Assembly: GCA_002831545.1 (NCBI GenBank)
Contig: CP025095.1
Location: 1,240,001-1,304,000, forward strand
DNA from: Streptococcus suis
GTDB taxonomy: Bacteria > Bacillota > Bacilli > Lactobacillales > Streptococcaceae
Direction: 5' to 3'
DNA length: 64,000 bases
Below the pieces are notes generated by a model. It was given only the letters and a program-made list of their open reading frames with translations, had not been told where the DNA came from and did not search any database. Position 1 is the first letter of the stretch, and every line of letters begins with the position of its first letter. The translations under genes were made by a program, and so were the position numbers. Shown here piece after piece: positions 28,196-36,185 of this stretch.

Positions 28196-29396
28196 AAACT
28201 ATAAAGGTGTAAATAGAGATAAGAAAGGTAGAATATACATACAAACAGAATTTAAAGCAAATCCTATAACTGGCAAAAGACAAAGATATAAAAGTTATTT
28301 AAACAGGTGGGGTAAACCTTTTGATACTGAGAAAGAAGCGTATAATGAATTGTGCAGAGTTCGTGCAGAGTATCATGATAAATTTGAATATGCAGATTAT
28401 GATATTTCTTATAAGGCATTCATGAACAGTGTATTTTTACCATACTATAAACAAACAGTTCAAGGGCTGACTTATCGAACTGCAATGGTTCATTTTGAAT
28501 TATTTATTGAGGAATTTGGCGATACAAAATTGAGAAACATAACACCAAGAATGTGTGAGCAGTTTCGAGTTAAGATTATTGCCAATTATTCACCTAACTA
28601 CGCAAAACAGCTGTGGTGTAGGTTTAAACAATCATTAGGTTATGCTGAGCGGTTAGAGTATATAAAATCGTTTCCATGTAAATCATTGGATAACCCAAAA
28701 GGGAAAAGACCAGAAACAAAATTCTGGACATACGAAGAATTTTTAAAAGTCATAAACCAGTTTGACCTAACAGATTATGAAGACCACTTAAGATTCGTAA
28801 CAGTTTGGTTATACTATATGACCGGAGTTCGAGTAAGTGAAGGATTCTCATTGATTTGGTCCGATTTCAATGCTAAGAAAAAAACACTTCATGTTCAATC
28901 AACACTAGAAGCGATTGGAAAAGGACAATATCTAAGAAAATTACAGACTAAAACAGAGGCAGGGAAGCGTTATATTTCATTGGATGATGAAACTGTTCGG
29001 ATATTGTCTGAATGGAGAAAGATTCAAGTTGCGAATTCAAAGGATAATTATATTCTTTCACGTTTTGGTGAACCAATGGTAAAAAGCACCTTATCCAGAA
29101 TGTTAAAAAGATATGCCCTTAAAGCAGGTGTTCCAGTGATTACAGGAAAAGGATTAAGACACTCACATGATTCGTTCATGATAAATGTCTTACATTTAGA
29201 TGTTGTAGCATTATCACATCGATCAGGAAGAATTGATAAAGCGACTACATTAAACACCTATTCACATTATTATCAAGTAGACAACACAATTGGTGGACAA
29301 ATTCAGGAAGTGTTAGAACAAAGCGGAGTGGCAAAAACAAAATCAGATAAAACTGTAGCATACCCCACCACACACCCCACCACGATAGAAGGTTAG
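28188..29396 (+). CDS. int: ICE tyrosine integrase
   Basis: This 402-aa recombinase should insert ICE-A at, and excise it from, the rplL 3' end. It has an N-terminal arm-binding region (KGVNRDKKGRIYIQTEF), a SAM-like core-binding domain (residues about 75-165) and a catalytic domain. Catalytic residues visible are Arg in GVRVSEG near 217, Lys in KTEAGKRYI near 260, Arg in GLRHSHDS near 325, His in LSHRSG near 345 and Tyr in LNTYSHYY near 361. The first histidine of the HxxR box is a lysine. It ends 47 bp before the attachment sequence. Confidence 0.95.
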   Translation: MTKNYKGVNRDKKGRIYIQTEFKANPITGKRQRYKSYLNRWGKPFDTEKEAYNELCRVRAEYHDKFEYADYDISYKAFMNSVFLPYYKQTVQGLTYRTAMVHFELFIEEFGDTKLRNITPRMCEQFRVKIIANYSPNYAKQLWCRFKQSLGYAERLEYIKSFPCKSLDNPKGKRPETKFWTYEEFLKVINQFDLTDYEDHLRFVTVWLYYMTGVRVSEGFSLIWSDFNAKKKTLHVQSTLEAIGKGQYLRKLQTKTEAGKRYISLDDETVRILSEWRKIQVANSKDNYILSRFGEPMVKSTLSRMLKRYALKAGVPVITGKGLRHSHDSFMINVLHLDVVALSHRSGRIDKATTLNTYSHYYQVDNTIGGQIQEVLEQSGVAKTKSDKTVAYPTTHPTTIEG

Positions 29397-29443
29397 TTTT
29401 GAAAAGTATTGATAATACAAGGAAAAATTGAATGAATGCAACT

Positions 29444-29458
29444 GTTACTCTTAAATAA
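29444..29458 (+). other. att: attachment site at the junction of two ICEs
   Basis: GTTACTCTTAAATAA is the complement of the 15-bp core I recall for the ICESa2603 family at the 3' end of rplL. In the preceding frame it reads Ala-Thr-Val-Thr-Leu-Lys-stop, as expected for the end of L7/L12. It lies between the ICE-A integrase and the ICE-B repA end, so it is the shared right end of one element and left end of the other. Confidence 0.82.
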
Positions 29459-29555
29459 GAGTCACATCATAATTAGATTGCGGAATCCCTATTTACCAGT
29501 CTTTGAGAGCGATAAGCGATTGATAGAAACTGATAAATTGATTTGGTTTCCTGCC

Positions 29556-29590
29556 AAAAATCCTGCCAAAAATTCTTTGGCAGGATTTTT
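29556..29590. terminator. Strong terminator inside the left end of ICE-B
   Basis: A 15-bp perfect stem (AAAAATCCTGCCAAA / TTTGGCAGGATTTTT) has a 5-nt loop and flanking A and T runs, so it works in both directions. An extra CCTGCCAAAAA copy lies just upstream (29550-29560). Confidence 0.85.
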
Positions 29591-29608
29591 GTTTTAATAA
29601 ATTTTCGG

Positions 29609-29641
29609 GGGGTAGACATTAAATTGTCTACCCCTTTTTTT
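29609..29641 (+). terminator. Second terminator before the repA operon
   Basis: A perfect 10-bp stem (GGGGTAGACA / TGTCTACCCC, 6-nt loop) is followed by seven T. Together with the preceding terminator it insulates the ICE-B operon from transcription coming from the integrase side. Confidence 0.85.
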
Positions 29642-29658
29642 GCGTTTTGGAGGTAATC

Positions 29659-29826
29659 ATGCAAAAGAAGGAAAAATCATCACGCCAAATCGTGATGTGC
29701 CATCTCGTGGCTATTTTAGGAGTTGATATTGAGAAAGCAACTCATCTGGTTGATGAATTGGAACAAGTAGGTTTAATCCGATTTGATGAATTCGGAAATG
29801 TTGGACTTTTAGTCTTGGAGGGATAA
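29659..29826 (+). CDS. 55-aa protein upstream of repA
   Basis: This short ORF (MQKKEKSSRQIVMCHLVAIL start, LVDELEQVGLIRFDEFGNV middle) has GGAGG 5 nt before the ATG and ends 2 nt before repA. The C-terminal half resembles a winged-helix-like fragment. I cannot name it. Spacing and ribosome site support a real gene co-transcribed with repA. Confidence 0.65.
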   Translation: MQKKEKSSRQIVMCHLVAILGVDIEKATHLVDELEQVGLIRFDEFGNVGLLVLEG

Positions 29827-29828
29827 TC

Positions 29829-30647
29829 ATGAAACGTATTACCGCTAATCAATATCAGACATCAGAGCGTTATTATAAACTCCCAAAAGTCTTGTTTGAG
29901 AGTGAACGTTATAAGGATATGAAGCTGGAAGTTAAGGTAGCCTACGCGGTTTTAAAAGATAGGTTGGAGCTGTCTTTGAGTAAAGGTTGGATTGATGAGG
30001 ATGGGGCTATTTATTTGATTTATTCCAATTCAAATCTGATGGCACTTTTAGGCTGTTCAAAGTCAAAACTACTCTCTATCAAGAAAACCTTACGCGAATA
30101 TGGCTTAATCGATGAAGTCCAACAGTCCTCTAGTGAAAGAGGTCGAATGGCAAATAAAATTTACTTGGGGGAATTGGAACATGAAACTACCCCAGTCTTA
30201 CATACAGACGGGGCTAGTGTTAAAAAAATACTAGGGGGGGCTCAAAGAAAGACGGGGCCGGTCTTAAATTCAGCCCCTAGTGAGACTGAAGGAAGTGAAA
30301 CTGAATATAGTGAAACTGAAGGGAGTGATTTCCTTATTGAGGACGAGGAGGAGAGGCAGCTAGTAGATGAGAAACAAGAAGAGAACTTTACTTCAAAAGT
30401 CGATGGCGTGACCAAGTACGATCGAGACTATATTTGGGGTTTGGTTCATGACCAGTTAAGACAGACAGGTCTATCTCAGTCGGCTAGTGACTATGCCATG
30501 ATTTATTTTAGTGACCGTTATCAGTATGCTCTGGAACATATGCGATTTGCTCGGTCAGCGGAAGTAATAGCTGAATATGTATTTAATGGTGTGCTGTCAG
30601 AGTGGACCAAGCAACTGAGACGACAAGAAGTAAAGGGAGGTGATTAA
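29829..30647 (+). CDS. repA: RepA_N-type replication initiator
   Basis: This 272-aa protein has the RepA N-terminal domain (residues about 1-110: MKRITANQYQTSERYYKLPKVLF, AYAVLKDRLELSL, SNSNLMALLGCSKSKLLSIKKTL, GRMANKIYLGEL). A low-complexity linker with an SETEG repeat follows (residues about 151-166), then a C-terminal domain. It probably starts autonomous replication of the excised circle, as in related ICEs. Direct repeats within the coding sequence may be its origin. GGAGG precedes its ATG. Confidence 0.88.
   Translation: MKRITANQYQTSERYYKLPKVLFESERYKDMKLEVKVAYAVLKDRLELSLSKGWIDEDGAIYLIYSNSNLMALLGCSKSKLLSIKKTLREYGLIDEVQQSSSERGRMANKIYLGELEHETTPVLHTDGASVKKILGGAQRKTGPVLNSAPSETEGSETEYSETEGSDFLIEDEEERQLVDEKQEENFTSKVDGVTKYDRDYIWGLVHDQLRQTGLSQSASDYAMIYFSDRYQYALEHMRFARSAEVIAEYVFNGVLSEWTKQLRRQEVKGGD
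30279..30326 (+). repeat. 15-bp iteron-like repeats within repA
   Basis: Three tandem 15-mers of form AGTGARACTGAAnnn start at 30279, 30294 and 30309, and a partial fourth follows. They encode the SETEG/SETEY/SETEG linker. Short G-rich repeats (ACGGGGC at 30210-30217 and 30252-30258) lie just before. RepA_N replicons often carry their origin inside repA, so this is a candidate origin. Confidence 0.5.
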
Positions 30648-30648
30648 G

Positions 30649-30744
30649 TTGATTTGGTGGATACTAGGCGGAATCTATCTGATTTCTATCATCATTTTGA
30701 TTGTTGAAATCATCCGTGCACCAGAAATGGATGATCATATATAA
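30649..30744 (+). CDS. 31-aa single-pass membrane peptide
   Basis: A TTG start with an excellent GGGAGGTGAT site 5 nt upstream opens a frame encoding one membrane helix (WWILGGIYLISIIILIVEII) and a short acidic tail. It begins 1 nt after repA, and a hairpin follows. Small membrane peptides at this place occur in related ICEs; the function is unknown. Confidence 0.6.
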   Translation: MIWWILGGIYLISIIILIVEIIRAPEMDDHI

Positions 30745-30746
30745 GC

Positions 30747-30776
30747 AAGAGTTTTACAAGTGTAAGGCTCTTTTTT
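30747..30776 (+). terminator. Terminator after the repA operon
   Basis: An imperfect hairpin (AAGAG..TTACA / TGTAA..CTCTT) is followed by a T run, just before the methyltransferase gene. Confidence 0.55.
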
Positions 30777-30795
30777 AGTTGGAAAGAGAGGAAAA

Positions 30796-32151
30796 ATGAA
30801 ATTTTTAGATTTATTTGCTGGGATAGGTGGTTTTAGGCTAGGGATGGAATCACAGGGGCATAAATGCCTGGGCTTTTGTGAAATTGATAAATTCGCTAGA
30901 ACATCTTATAAAGCTATGTTTAACACAGAAGGGGAAATAGAATACCATGACATTAAAGAGGTCACAGACCATGACTTTAGACAATTTAGAGGGCAAGTGG
31001 ACATCATCTGCGGGGGATTTCCTTGCCAAGCATTTTCACTCGCAGGCAGACGATTGGGATTTGAAGATACTCGAGGGACTCTCTTTTTTGAGATTGCTCG
31101 AGCGGCCAAACAAATCCAACCACGTTTTCTATTTTTGGAAAACGTCAAAGGCCTACTCAATCACGACGAGGGACGGACGTTCGCCACAATCCTCTCCACG
31201 TTGGATGAATTGGGGTATGATGTCGAATGGCAGGTGCTTAACAGTAAGGACTTCCAAGTCCCGCAAAACAGAGAGCGGGTCTTTATTATCGGACATTCTA
31301 GAAGATACCGTTCCAGATTCATATTTCCTCTCAGAAGAGAAAACAGCCCAGCTCATCTTGAAAGGCTAGGAAATATCAATCCCTCTAAACGTGGTTTGAA
31401 TGGTGAAGTCTATCTGACGAATGGACTTGCTCCTACACTAACAAGAGGTAAAGGAGAGGGAGCAAAAATCGCCATTCCAGTCTTAACACCAGATAGACTT
31501 GAAAAACGCCAACATGGTCGTCGATTTAAGGATAATCAAGACCCTATGTTTACTTTGACCAGTCAAGACAAACACGGGGTTGTTGTCGCAGGAAATCTGC
31601 CGACTAGCTTTGACCAGACCGGTAGAGTATTTGACATTTCTGGCTTATCACCGACCTTGACCACCATGCAAGGTGGAGACAAGGTGCCAAAGATTTTGCT
31701 GAGGGAGGAGCTACCATTTCTGAAAATCAAGGAAGCCACAAAAACAGGGTACGCAAAGGCAACTCTTGGAGACTCTGTCAATCTGGCTTATCCAGCCTCA
31801 ACCAAACGTAGGGGACGTGTGGGAAAGGGAATATCCAATACCTTGACAACTTCAGACAATATGGGAGTGGTGGTTGCTGCTCTGGAATATCGACAGGATA
31901 AGTGGTATGAAGTCACAGGCATTGTCTTAGAGGGGAAACTTTATCGCCTGAGAATAAGACGACTGACACCAAGAGAGTGTTTCAGACTTCAAGGCTTTCC
32001 TGACTGGGCTTATGAAAGAGCAGAAAGTGTTTCTAGTAAGAGCCAACTATACAAACAGGCCGGCAATAGCGTGACTGTCACAGTTATTGAAGCCATTGCC
32101 AGAGAATTTAGAAGAACGGAAGAGGAAGAAAAATATGAACCTACTACATAA
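30796..32151 (+). CDS. C5 cytosine DNA methyltransferase
   Basis: This 451-aa enzyme transfers methyl from S-adenosylmethionine to cytosine C5. Motif I is DLFAGIGGFRLGM (residues 4-16), motif IV is GGFPCQAFSLAG with catalytic Cys near 77, motif VI is FLENVKGL near 115, motif VIII is QNRERVFIIG near 158, and motif X is QAGNSVTVTVIEAIA near the end. The unusually long middle section holds repeated 'SPTLTT/NTLTTSDN' blocks, probably the target recognition region. No restriction endonuclease gene is adjacent, so it looks like an orphan enzyme that may protect the ICE on entry to new hosts. Confidence 0.93.
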   Translation: MKFLDLFAGIGGFRLGMESQGHKCLGFCEIDKFARTSYKAMFNTEGEIEYHDIKEVTDHDFRQFRGQVDIICGGFPCQAFSLAGRRLGFEDTRGTLFFEIARAAKQIQPRFLFLENVKGLLNHDEGRTFATILSTLDELGYDVEWQVLNSKDFQVPQNRERVFIIGHSRRYRSRFIFPLRRENSPAHLERLGNINPSKRGLNGEVYLTNGLAPTLTRGKGEGAKIAIPVLTPDRLEKRQHGRRFKDNQDPMFTLTSQDKHGVVVAGNLPTSFDQTGRVFDISGLSPTLTTMQGGDKVPKILLREELPFLKIKEATKTGYAKATLGDSVNLAYPASTKRRGRVGKGISNTLTTSDNMGVVVAALEYRQDKWYEVTGIVLEGKLYRLRIRRLTPRECFRLQGFPDWAYERAESVSSKSQLYKQAGNSVTVTVIEAIAREFRRTEEEEKYEPTT

Positions 32152-32563
32152 GAAAAGTATTTTAGAGTGTACTGAATTAGAGGAACGTATTCACCAAGTT
32201 GAGACCAATCAGTTATTACAAAAGATACTGTCGCTCCCCAATTTTGATTGTGACTTTGAGGTGACTTTTGAAGATGATTACCACAAAGAGATGAATGATC
32301 CCCTATTCTACGAATCCAATCTTCATCGGATTTCGGATTTTATGGAAACTAGGGATATTAAAAATGGTGTAGACACACTATTGACGAAAGACAATCACCT
32401 GGCCTTTCGTGCCTTTGGTGAACATTATTCTGCTAGAGGAAAGGATGGCATTTTAACGACTTTAGTGACGGTCAAGTGCTTTGGTGAAGGACGGATGCCC
32501 ATTGATATGAGTCGCTATTTCTCAACTCTTGAACAAACAGTTGAAAATAGCCTAACCCTATAA
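32135..32563 (+). CDS. Hypothetical ICE protein (142 aa)
   Basis: This acidic soluble protein starts MNLLHKKSILECTELEERIHQ. The chosen start at 32135 has GAAGAGGAAG just upstream and overlaps the methyltransferase end by 17 nt; a longer in-frame start at 32087 lacks a ribosome site. I recognise no domain. It belongs to the same transcript as the methyltransferase and following small genes. Confidence 0.65.
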   Translation: MNLLHKKSILECTELEERIHQVETNQLLQKILSLPNFDCDFEVTFEDDYHKEMNDPLFYESNLHRISDFMETRDIKNGVDTLLTKDNHLAFRAFGEHYSARGKDGILTTLVTVKCFGEGRMPIDMSRYFSTLEQTVENSLTL

Positions 32564-32573
32564 GGAGGAGCCT

Positions 32574-32957
32574 ATGATTGAGGTATATCTAGGAAATAAT
32601 GCCAATACAAATCAAGATTTACTAACTATTTTGACGACCTATGGTGTGACTTATCGTTGTATAAAAGCGTGTGATGTAAACCGTGAAATCTTACTGTCAC
32701 TCTTTGCGAAAACCACGGATTGTTTTGAGTTGCTATCGCCACGATTTCTTCGCTTTAAACGTCAATATTCGATAAGTTTGAATGAGATGATTCAGCTCAT
32801 TCTCCAAAAGCCAGACCAGAATCTTCGGTTGCCTCTCATTGTCTGTCAGAATCATGTCTATCCAGCTATTGGGCTAGACGAAGTGCGTACCTTTCTTCCC
32901 AGACAGGTAAAAGAAGAACTGTTTCAGGCCAGCCTGATGAAACAAGTGACAGGGTAG
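32574..32957 (+). CDS. Spx/ArsC-like protein without the CxxC motif
   Basis: This 127-aa protein follows the ArsC/Spx fold pattern: strand-helix start IEVYLGNNANTNQDLLTILTTYGVTYRCI, central DCFELLSPRFLRFK, and a late LPLIVCQNHVYPAIGLDEVRTFLPRQ resembling the Spx C-terminus. The redox CxxC expected near residue 10 is replaced by NANT. GGAGG lies 6 nt before the ATG. A role in modulating RNA polymerase, like Spx, is possible but inferred. Confidence 0.65.
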   Translation: MIEVYLGNNANTNQDLLTILTTYGVTYRCIKACDVNREILLSLFAKTTDCFELLSPRFLRFKRQYSISLNEMIQLILQKPDQNLRLPLIVCQNHVYPAIGLDEVRTFLPRQVKEELFQASLMKQVTG

Positions 32958-32965
32958 GTGTGAAG

Positions 32966-33199
32966 ATGAATGAACGATTTTGGGATAATTTAGAAATCAT
33001 TCTGGCAGAAAAAGACCTCACTTGGGCAGAACTAGCTCGCAAAGTATTCAACGGTCAATATGTTTATCCAAGTGAGTTTAATCGCCTCTATCAAAAATTA
33101 CGGCATTACAAATCGAATCGTCTCATGCCACAAACTAGATGGGTTGAGCGAATTGTTCTAGTCTTAGATATTGATTATGAAGATTTATTCAAGAGGTGA
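32966..33199 (+). CDS. Small XRE-like DNA-binding protein
   Basis: This 77-aa protein has a helix-turn-helix-like layout: NLEIILAEKDLTWAELARKVFNG, then FNRLYQKLRHYKSNR, then VERIVLVLDIDYEDLF. I prefer ATG at 32966 (TAGGTG upstream) over GTG at 32960. It follows the Spx-like gene by 8 nt and overlaps a possible GTG start of the next gene. It is probably a local regulator. Confidence 0.6.
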   Translation: MNERFWDNLEIILAEKDLTWAELARKVFNGQYVYPSEFNRLYQKLRHYKSNRLMPQTRWVERIVLVLDIDYEDLFKR

Positions 33200-33201
33200 C
33201 A

Positions 33202-33786
33202 ATGATAAGGATAGTGGTGTTTTATCTAGCTATACAGCTAAACGGTCTTCTGGTGAGTTTATACCTGAAAGAGTATCTGACAATAGAGGGTATAGTCTTG
33301 CTACAATTGGTCCTATTAAGTGTGACTTGCTTAGAGATTGCCCGTCATAAAACTGTTCAAGCAAAAAATATAACCTTAAGAAATCGCCTAAGATGGTTGC
33401 TTCTTGGTTTTGTGTGTATGGTTGCTTTTGCAGTTTTCATCAGTTTCCTATCTTCAGTTCAGACTAGGAATCAAGCGGTATTGTTACAAGTAGGAAAACA
33501 GGTTCCTCCTATTATCTTTTTATTATTTCTAATAAATGCAAGTCTCCTTGAAGAGATTGTTTATAGGCAACTGCTGTGGGAAAAATTGACATTCCCTCTT
33601 CTACAAATAGGCGTGACCAGTTTTTTCTTTGTTCTATCCCATGGACCCAATCAGATAGGGAGTTGGCTCATCTATAGCTGTCTTGGCTTGACCTTGGCTG
33701 CTGTTCGATTGAAAACTGATTGTATGACGGCAATCGCCTTACATTTACTTTGGAATAGTTTGGCTTATGTCGTAACTTTCTTGTGA
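33202..33786 (+). CDS. CPBP-family intramembrane metalloprotease
   Basis: This roughly 194-aa protein has about five membrane helices. The CPBP/Abi signature comprises EEIVYRQ near residue 115, FVLSHGP near 140 and HLLWNS near 182, giving the EE, H and HxxxN metal residues. GAGGTGAC precedes the ATG at 33202; GTG at 33196 is an alternative. Related proteins take part in bacteriocin immunity or processing. Its job in the ICE is unknown. Confidence 0.82.
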   Translation: MIRIVVFYLAIQLNGLLVSLYLKEYLTIEGIVLLQLVLLSVTCLEIARHKTVQAKNITLRNRLRWLLLGFVCMVAFAVFISFLSSVQTRNQAVLLQVGKQVPPIIFLLFLINASLLEEIVYRQLLWEKLTFPLLQIGVTSFFFVLSHGPNQIGSWLIYSCLGLTLAAVRLKTDCMTAIALHLLWNSLAYVVTFL

Positions 33787-33800
33787 TACCAAAATCAAGA

Positions 33801-33823
33801 GTGCTTCCGTATTATGGAAGCAC
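33801..33823 (+). terminator. Hairpin between CPBP gene and transfer operon
   Basis: An 8-bp stem (GTGCTTCC / GGAAGCAC, 7-nt loop) is followed by a weak T-rich stretch, so it is a weak terminator or processing site. Confidence 0.45.
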
Positions 33824-33862
33824 CTTATGTTTGATAGGGAATCGAAAAAAGAGGAGGCCACC

Positions 33863-34351
33863 ATGTCATCTGAACAACAAGAACGTCAAGCGATGCAATA
33901 CGTGGAAAGAAGTAGTTTATTGACAGTCAGAACCCTCTTAAAGCTCTTAGAATGGTCGGCTAGGCAAGCCTTAGCCCAAGATTCAGCTTATAAGATTGGG
34001 GTTCAAAAACTGGAAGAACTCCTTCAAAGCCCTTACGCAATTGAAGCGATAGATGTTAGTAAAGACATACTGGATAAGCCAATCGATGTGGAGAAATTTA
34101 AGGAGTTGATGGAGTCAGAAAAACTGCCAATCGTAATTAGTTGGCAAAAAGACTATCTCTACTTTTATGCCAAGGATAAGACCTTGCTTGATCATCACTT
34201 GGATGAATTGTTGAAGAAACTGATGTCTAATCCAGAGAAGCTAGAAGGTTTAACCTTTGATAAAACCTTGGATCAAGAGATAGAACTGGCCAAAGAGAAA
34301 ATTAGAGTGACAGAACCTTCGGCAGTCAAAACCAAGGAGGTGACCTTGTAA
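33863..34351 (+). CDS. DUF3801-type conjugation accessory protein (PcfB-like)
   Basis: This 162-aa soluble protein lies directly before and overlaps by 1 nt the coupling-protein gene, the standard place of DUF3801/PcfB proteins that link the relaxosome to VirD4. The core TLLKLLEWSARQALAQ, LDKPIDVEKFKELMESEKLPIVI and YFYAKDKTLLDHHLDELLKKL fits that family. I chose ATG 33863 because AGAGGAGG lies 6 nt upstream; an earlier in-frame ATG at 33827 has no such site. Confidence 0.8.
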   Translation: MSSEQQERQAMQYVERSSLLTVRTLLKLLEWSARQALAQDSAYKIGVQKLEELLQSPYAIEAIDVSKDILDKPIDVEKFKELMESEKLPIVISWQKDYLYFYAKDKTLLDHHLDELLKKLMSNPEKLEGLTFDKTLDQEIELAKEKIRVTEPSAVKTKEVTL

Positions 34352-36168
34352 TGTATTCAAGACGAAAAGCATTTGTCTTTGGTCTCTTGGGTCTCGCCTT
34401 TGGCTATTTCTGCCATCGTCTAACTCTACTCTATGATAGTTTAACCAATGCCCCACCTATGGAACGATTTGCCTACCTCTTAGGAGAGGGGTTAAATCAG
34501 GTTTTCAATCCTTTATGGCTTTTTGCTTTTACTCAAAAATCTCTTCTTGCCTTTATCCTTGGGGTTCTAACGATGACACTAGTCTATCTTTATGTATCGA
34601 CAGGACAGAAGGTCTATCGAGAAGGGGAAGAATACGGTTCTGCACGATTTGGAACCAGTAAGGAAAAGCGGAACTTTTACAGTAAGAATCCTTTCAATGA
34701 CACGATTTTGGCTCGTGATGTTCGTCTAACCTTGTTGGAAAAGAAGAAGCCCCTGTTTGACCGAAATAAAAACTTGATTGTTATTGGGGGTTCTGGGGCA
34801 GGCAAGACCTTTCGATTTGTTAAACCCAATCTTATCCAACTTAATTGTTCCAATATTGTCGTAGATCCTAAAGACCATTTGGCTGAGAAGACAGGTAAAC
34901 TCTTTTTAGAAAACGGTTATCAGGTCAAGGTTTTAGACTTGGTTAATATGACCAATTCAGACGGTTTTAATCCCTTTCGTTATGTAGAAACAGAGAATGA
35001 TTTGAACCGCATGTTAACGGTCTATTTTAACAATACCCGTGGGTCTGGTTCTCGCAGTGATCCATTTTGGGACGAGGCTTCCATGACATTGGTGAGAGCT
35101 ATTGCCTCTTATTTGGTGGATTTTTACAATCCTCCAGGAAGTTCCAAGCAAGAGCAGGAAGCAAGACGTAAGCGTGGCCGTTATCCAGCCTTTTCTGAGA
35201 TTGGGAAACTCATCAAACTCTTATCAAAGGGAGACAATCAGGACAAAAGTGTTCTTGAAGTCCTGTTTGAAGACTATGCTAAGAAATATGGTCATGAGAA
35301 CTTTACCATGAGAAACTGGGCGGATTTTCAGAACTACAAGGACAAGACCTTGGATTCGGTCATTGCTGTGACGACCGCTAAGTTTGCACTCTTTAATATC
35401 CAATCAGTGATTGATTTGACGCAAAGAGACACTATGGATTTGAAAACGTGGGGCACTCAAAAGACCATGGTCTATCTTGTTATTCCAGACAATGATACGA
35501 CCTTTCGTTTCCTATCTGCTTTATTTTTTTCTACAGTTTTCTCCACTTTGACCAGACAGGCTGATGTTGACTTTAAAGGGCAACTGCCGATTCATGTTAG
35601 AAGCTATCTGGATGAGTTTGCGAATGTCGGAGAAATCCCAGACTTTGCCGAACAAACCTCAACAGTTCGCTCTAGAAACATGAGTCTAGTTCCAATCTTG
35701 CAAAATATTGCTCAACTCCAAGGACTTTATAAGGAAAAAGAGGCTTGGAAAACTATACTGGGGAACTGTGACAGCCTCCTCTATTTGGGTGGAAATGACG
35801 AGGAAACATTCAAATTTATGAGTGGTCTATTAGGCAAACAAACCATTGATGTCAGAAGTACCAGTCGTTCTTTTGGGCAGACTGGCTCAAGTTCTACCTC
35901 TCACCAGAAAATTGCCCGTGACTTGATGACGGCTGATGAAGTCGGGAATATGAAACGAGATGAGTGTCTTGTACGCATTGCAGGGGTTCCTGTTTTTCGA
36001 ACCAAGAAATATTTTCCGCTCAAACATAAGAATTGGAAATGGCTTGCGGATAAGGAAACCGATGAACGCTGGTGGCACTATCATATCAATCCCCTAACCG
36101 CTGAGGAAGAGGTAGATTTGTCAGGCCATAAAATAAGGGATTTAAGCACAGAAACGACACTACATTAA
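34351..36168 (+). CDS. VirD4/TraG-type conjugative coupling protein
   Basis: This 605-aa ATPase recruits the relaxase-DNA complex to the secretion channel. Two N-terminal membrane helices (about 8-25 and 55-80) precede the TraG/VirD4 ATPase, with Walker A GGSGAGKTF near residue 146 and Walker B-like YLDEFANVG near 420. The AAD region and C-terminus are complete. It lies within the transfer operon ahead of the pilin-like and VirB6-like genes. Confidence 0.95.
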   Translation: MYSRRKAFVFGLLGLAFGYFCHRLTLLYDSLTNAPPMERFAYLLGEGLNQVFNPLWLFAFTQKSLLAFILGVLTMTLVYLYVSTGQKVYREGEEYGSARFGTSKEKRNFYSKNPFNDTILARDVRLTLLEKKKPLFDRNKNLIVIGGSGAGKTFRFVKPNLIQLNCSNIVVDPKDHLAEKTGKLFLENGYQVKVLDLVNMTNSDGFNPFRYVETENDLNRMLTVYFNNTRGSGSRSDPFWDEASMTLVRAIASYLVDFYNPPGSSKQEQEARRKRGRYPAFSEIGKLIKLLSKGDNQDKSVLEVLFEDYAKKYGHENFTMRNWADFQNYKDKTLDSVIAVTTAKFALFNIQSVIDLTQRDTMDLKTWGTQKTMVYLVIPDNDTTFRFLSALFFSTVFSTLTRQADVDFKGQLPIHVRSYLDEFANVGEIPDFAEQTSTVRSRNMSLVPILQNIAQLQGLYKEKEAWKTILGNCDSLLYLGGNDEETFKFMSGLLGKQTIDVRSTSRSFGQTGSSSTSHQKIARDLMTADEVGNMKRDECLVRIAGVPVFRTKKYFPLKHKNWKWLADKETDERWWHYHINPLTAEEEVDLSGHKIRDLSTETTLH

Positions 36169-36185
36169 TAGAAATGAGGAATTAT

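Larger units (their letters stand above)
1..29458. mobile_element. Right-hand part of integrative conjugative element A (ICESa2603-like)
   Basis: This segment holds, in order, a methylase-helicase, SSB-like gene, SOS module, MobP relaxase with MobC, a fucose/glycan cargo operon, a sigma-like regulator, a DUF3173 gene and a tyrosine integrase. It ends at a 15-bp sequence that encodes Val-Thr-Leu-Lys-stop and matches, from memory, the rplL 3'-end attachment sequence of the ICESa2603 family. The left end (repA, type IV secretion genes) lies outside the window. Gene content and order are seen; the family assignment rests on recalled architecture. Confidence 0.85.
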
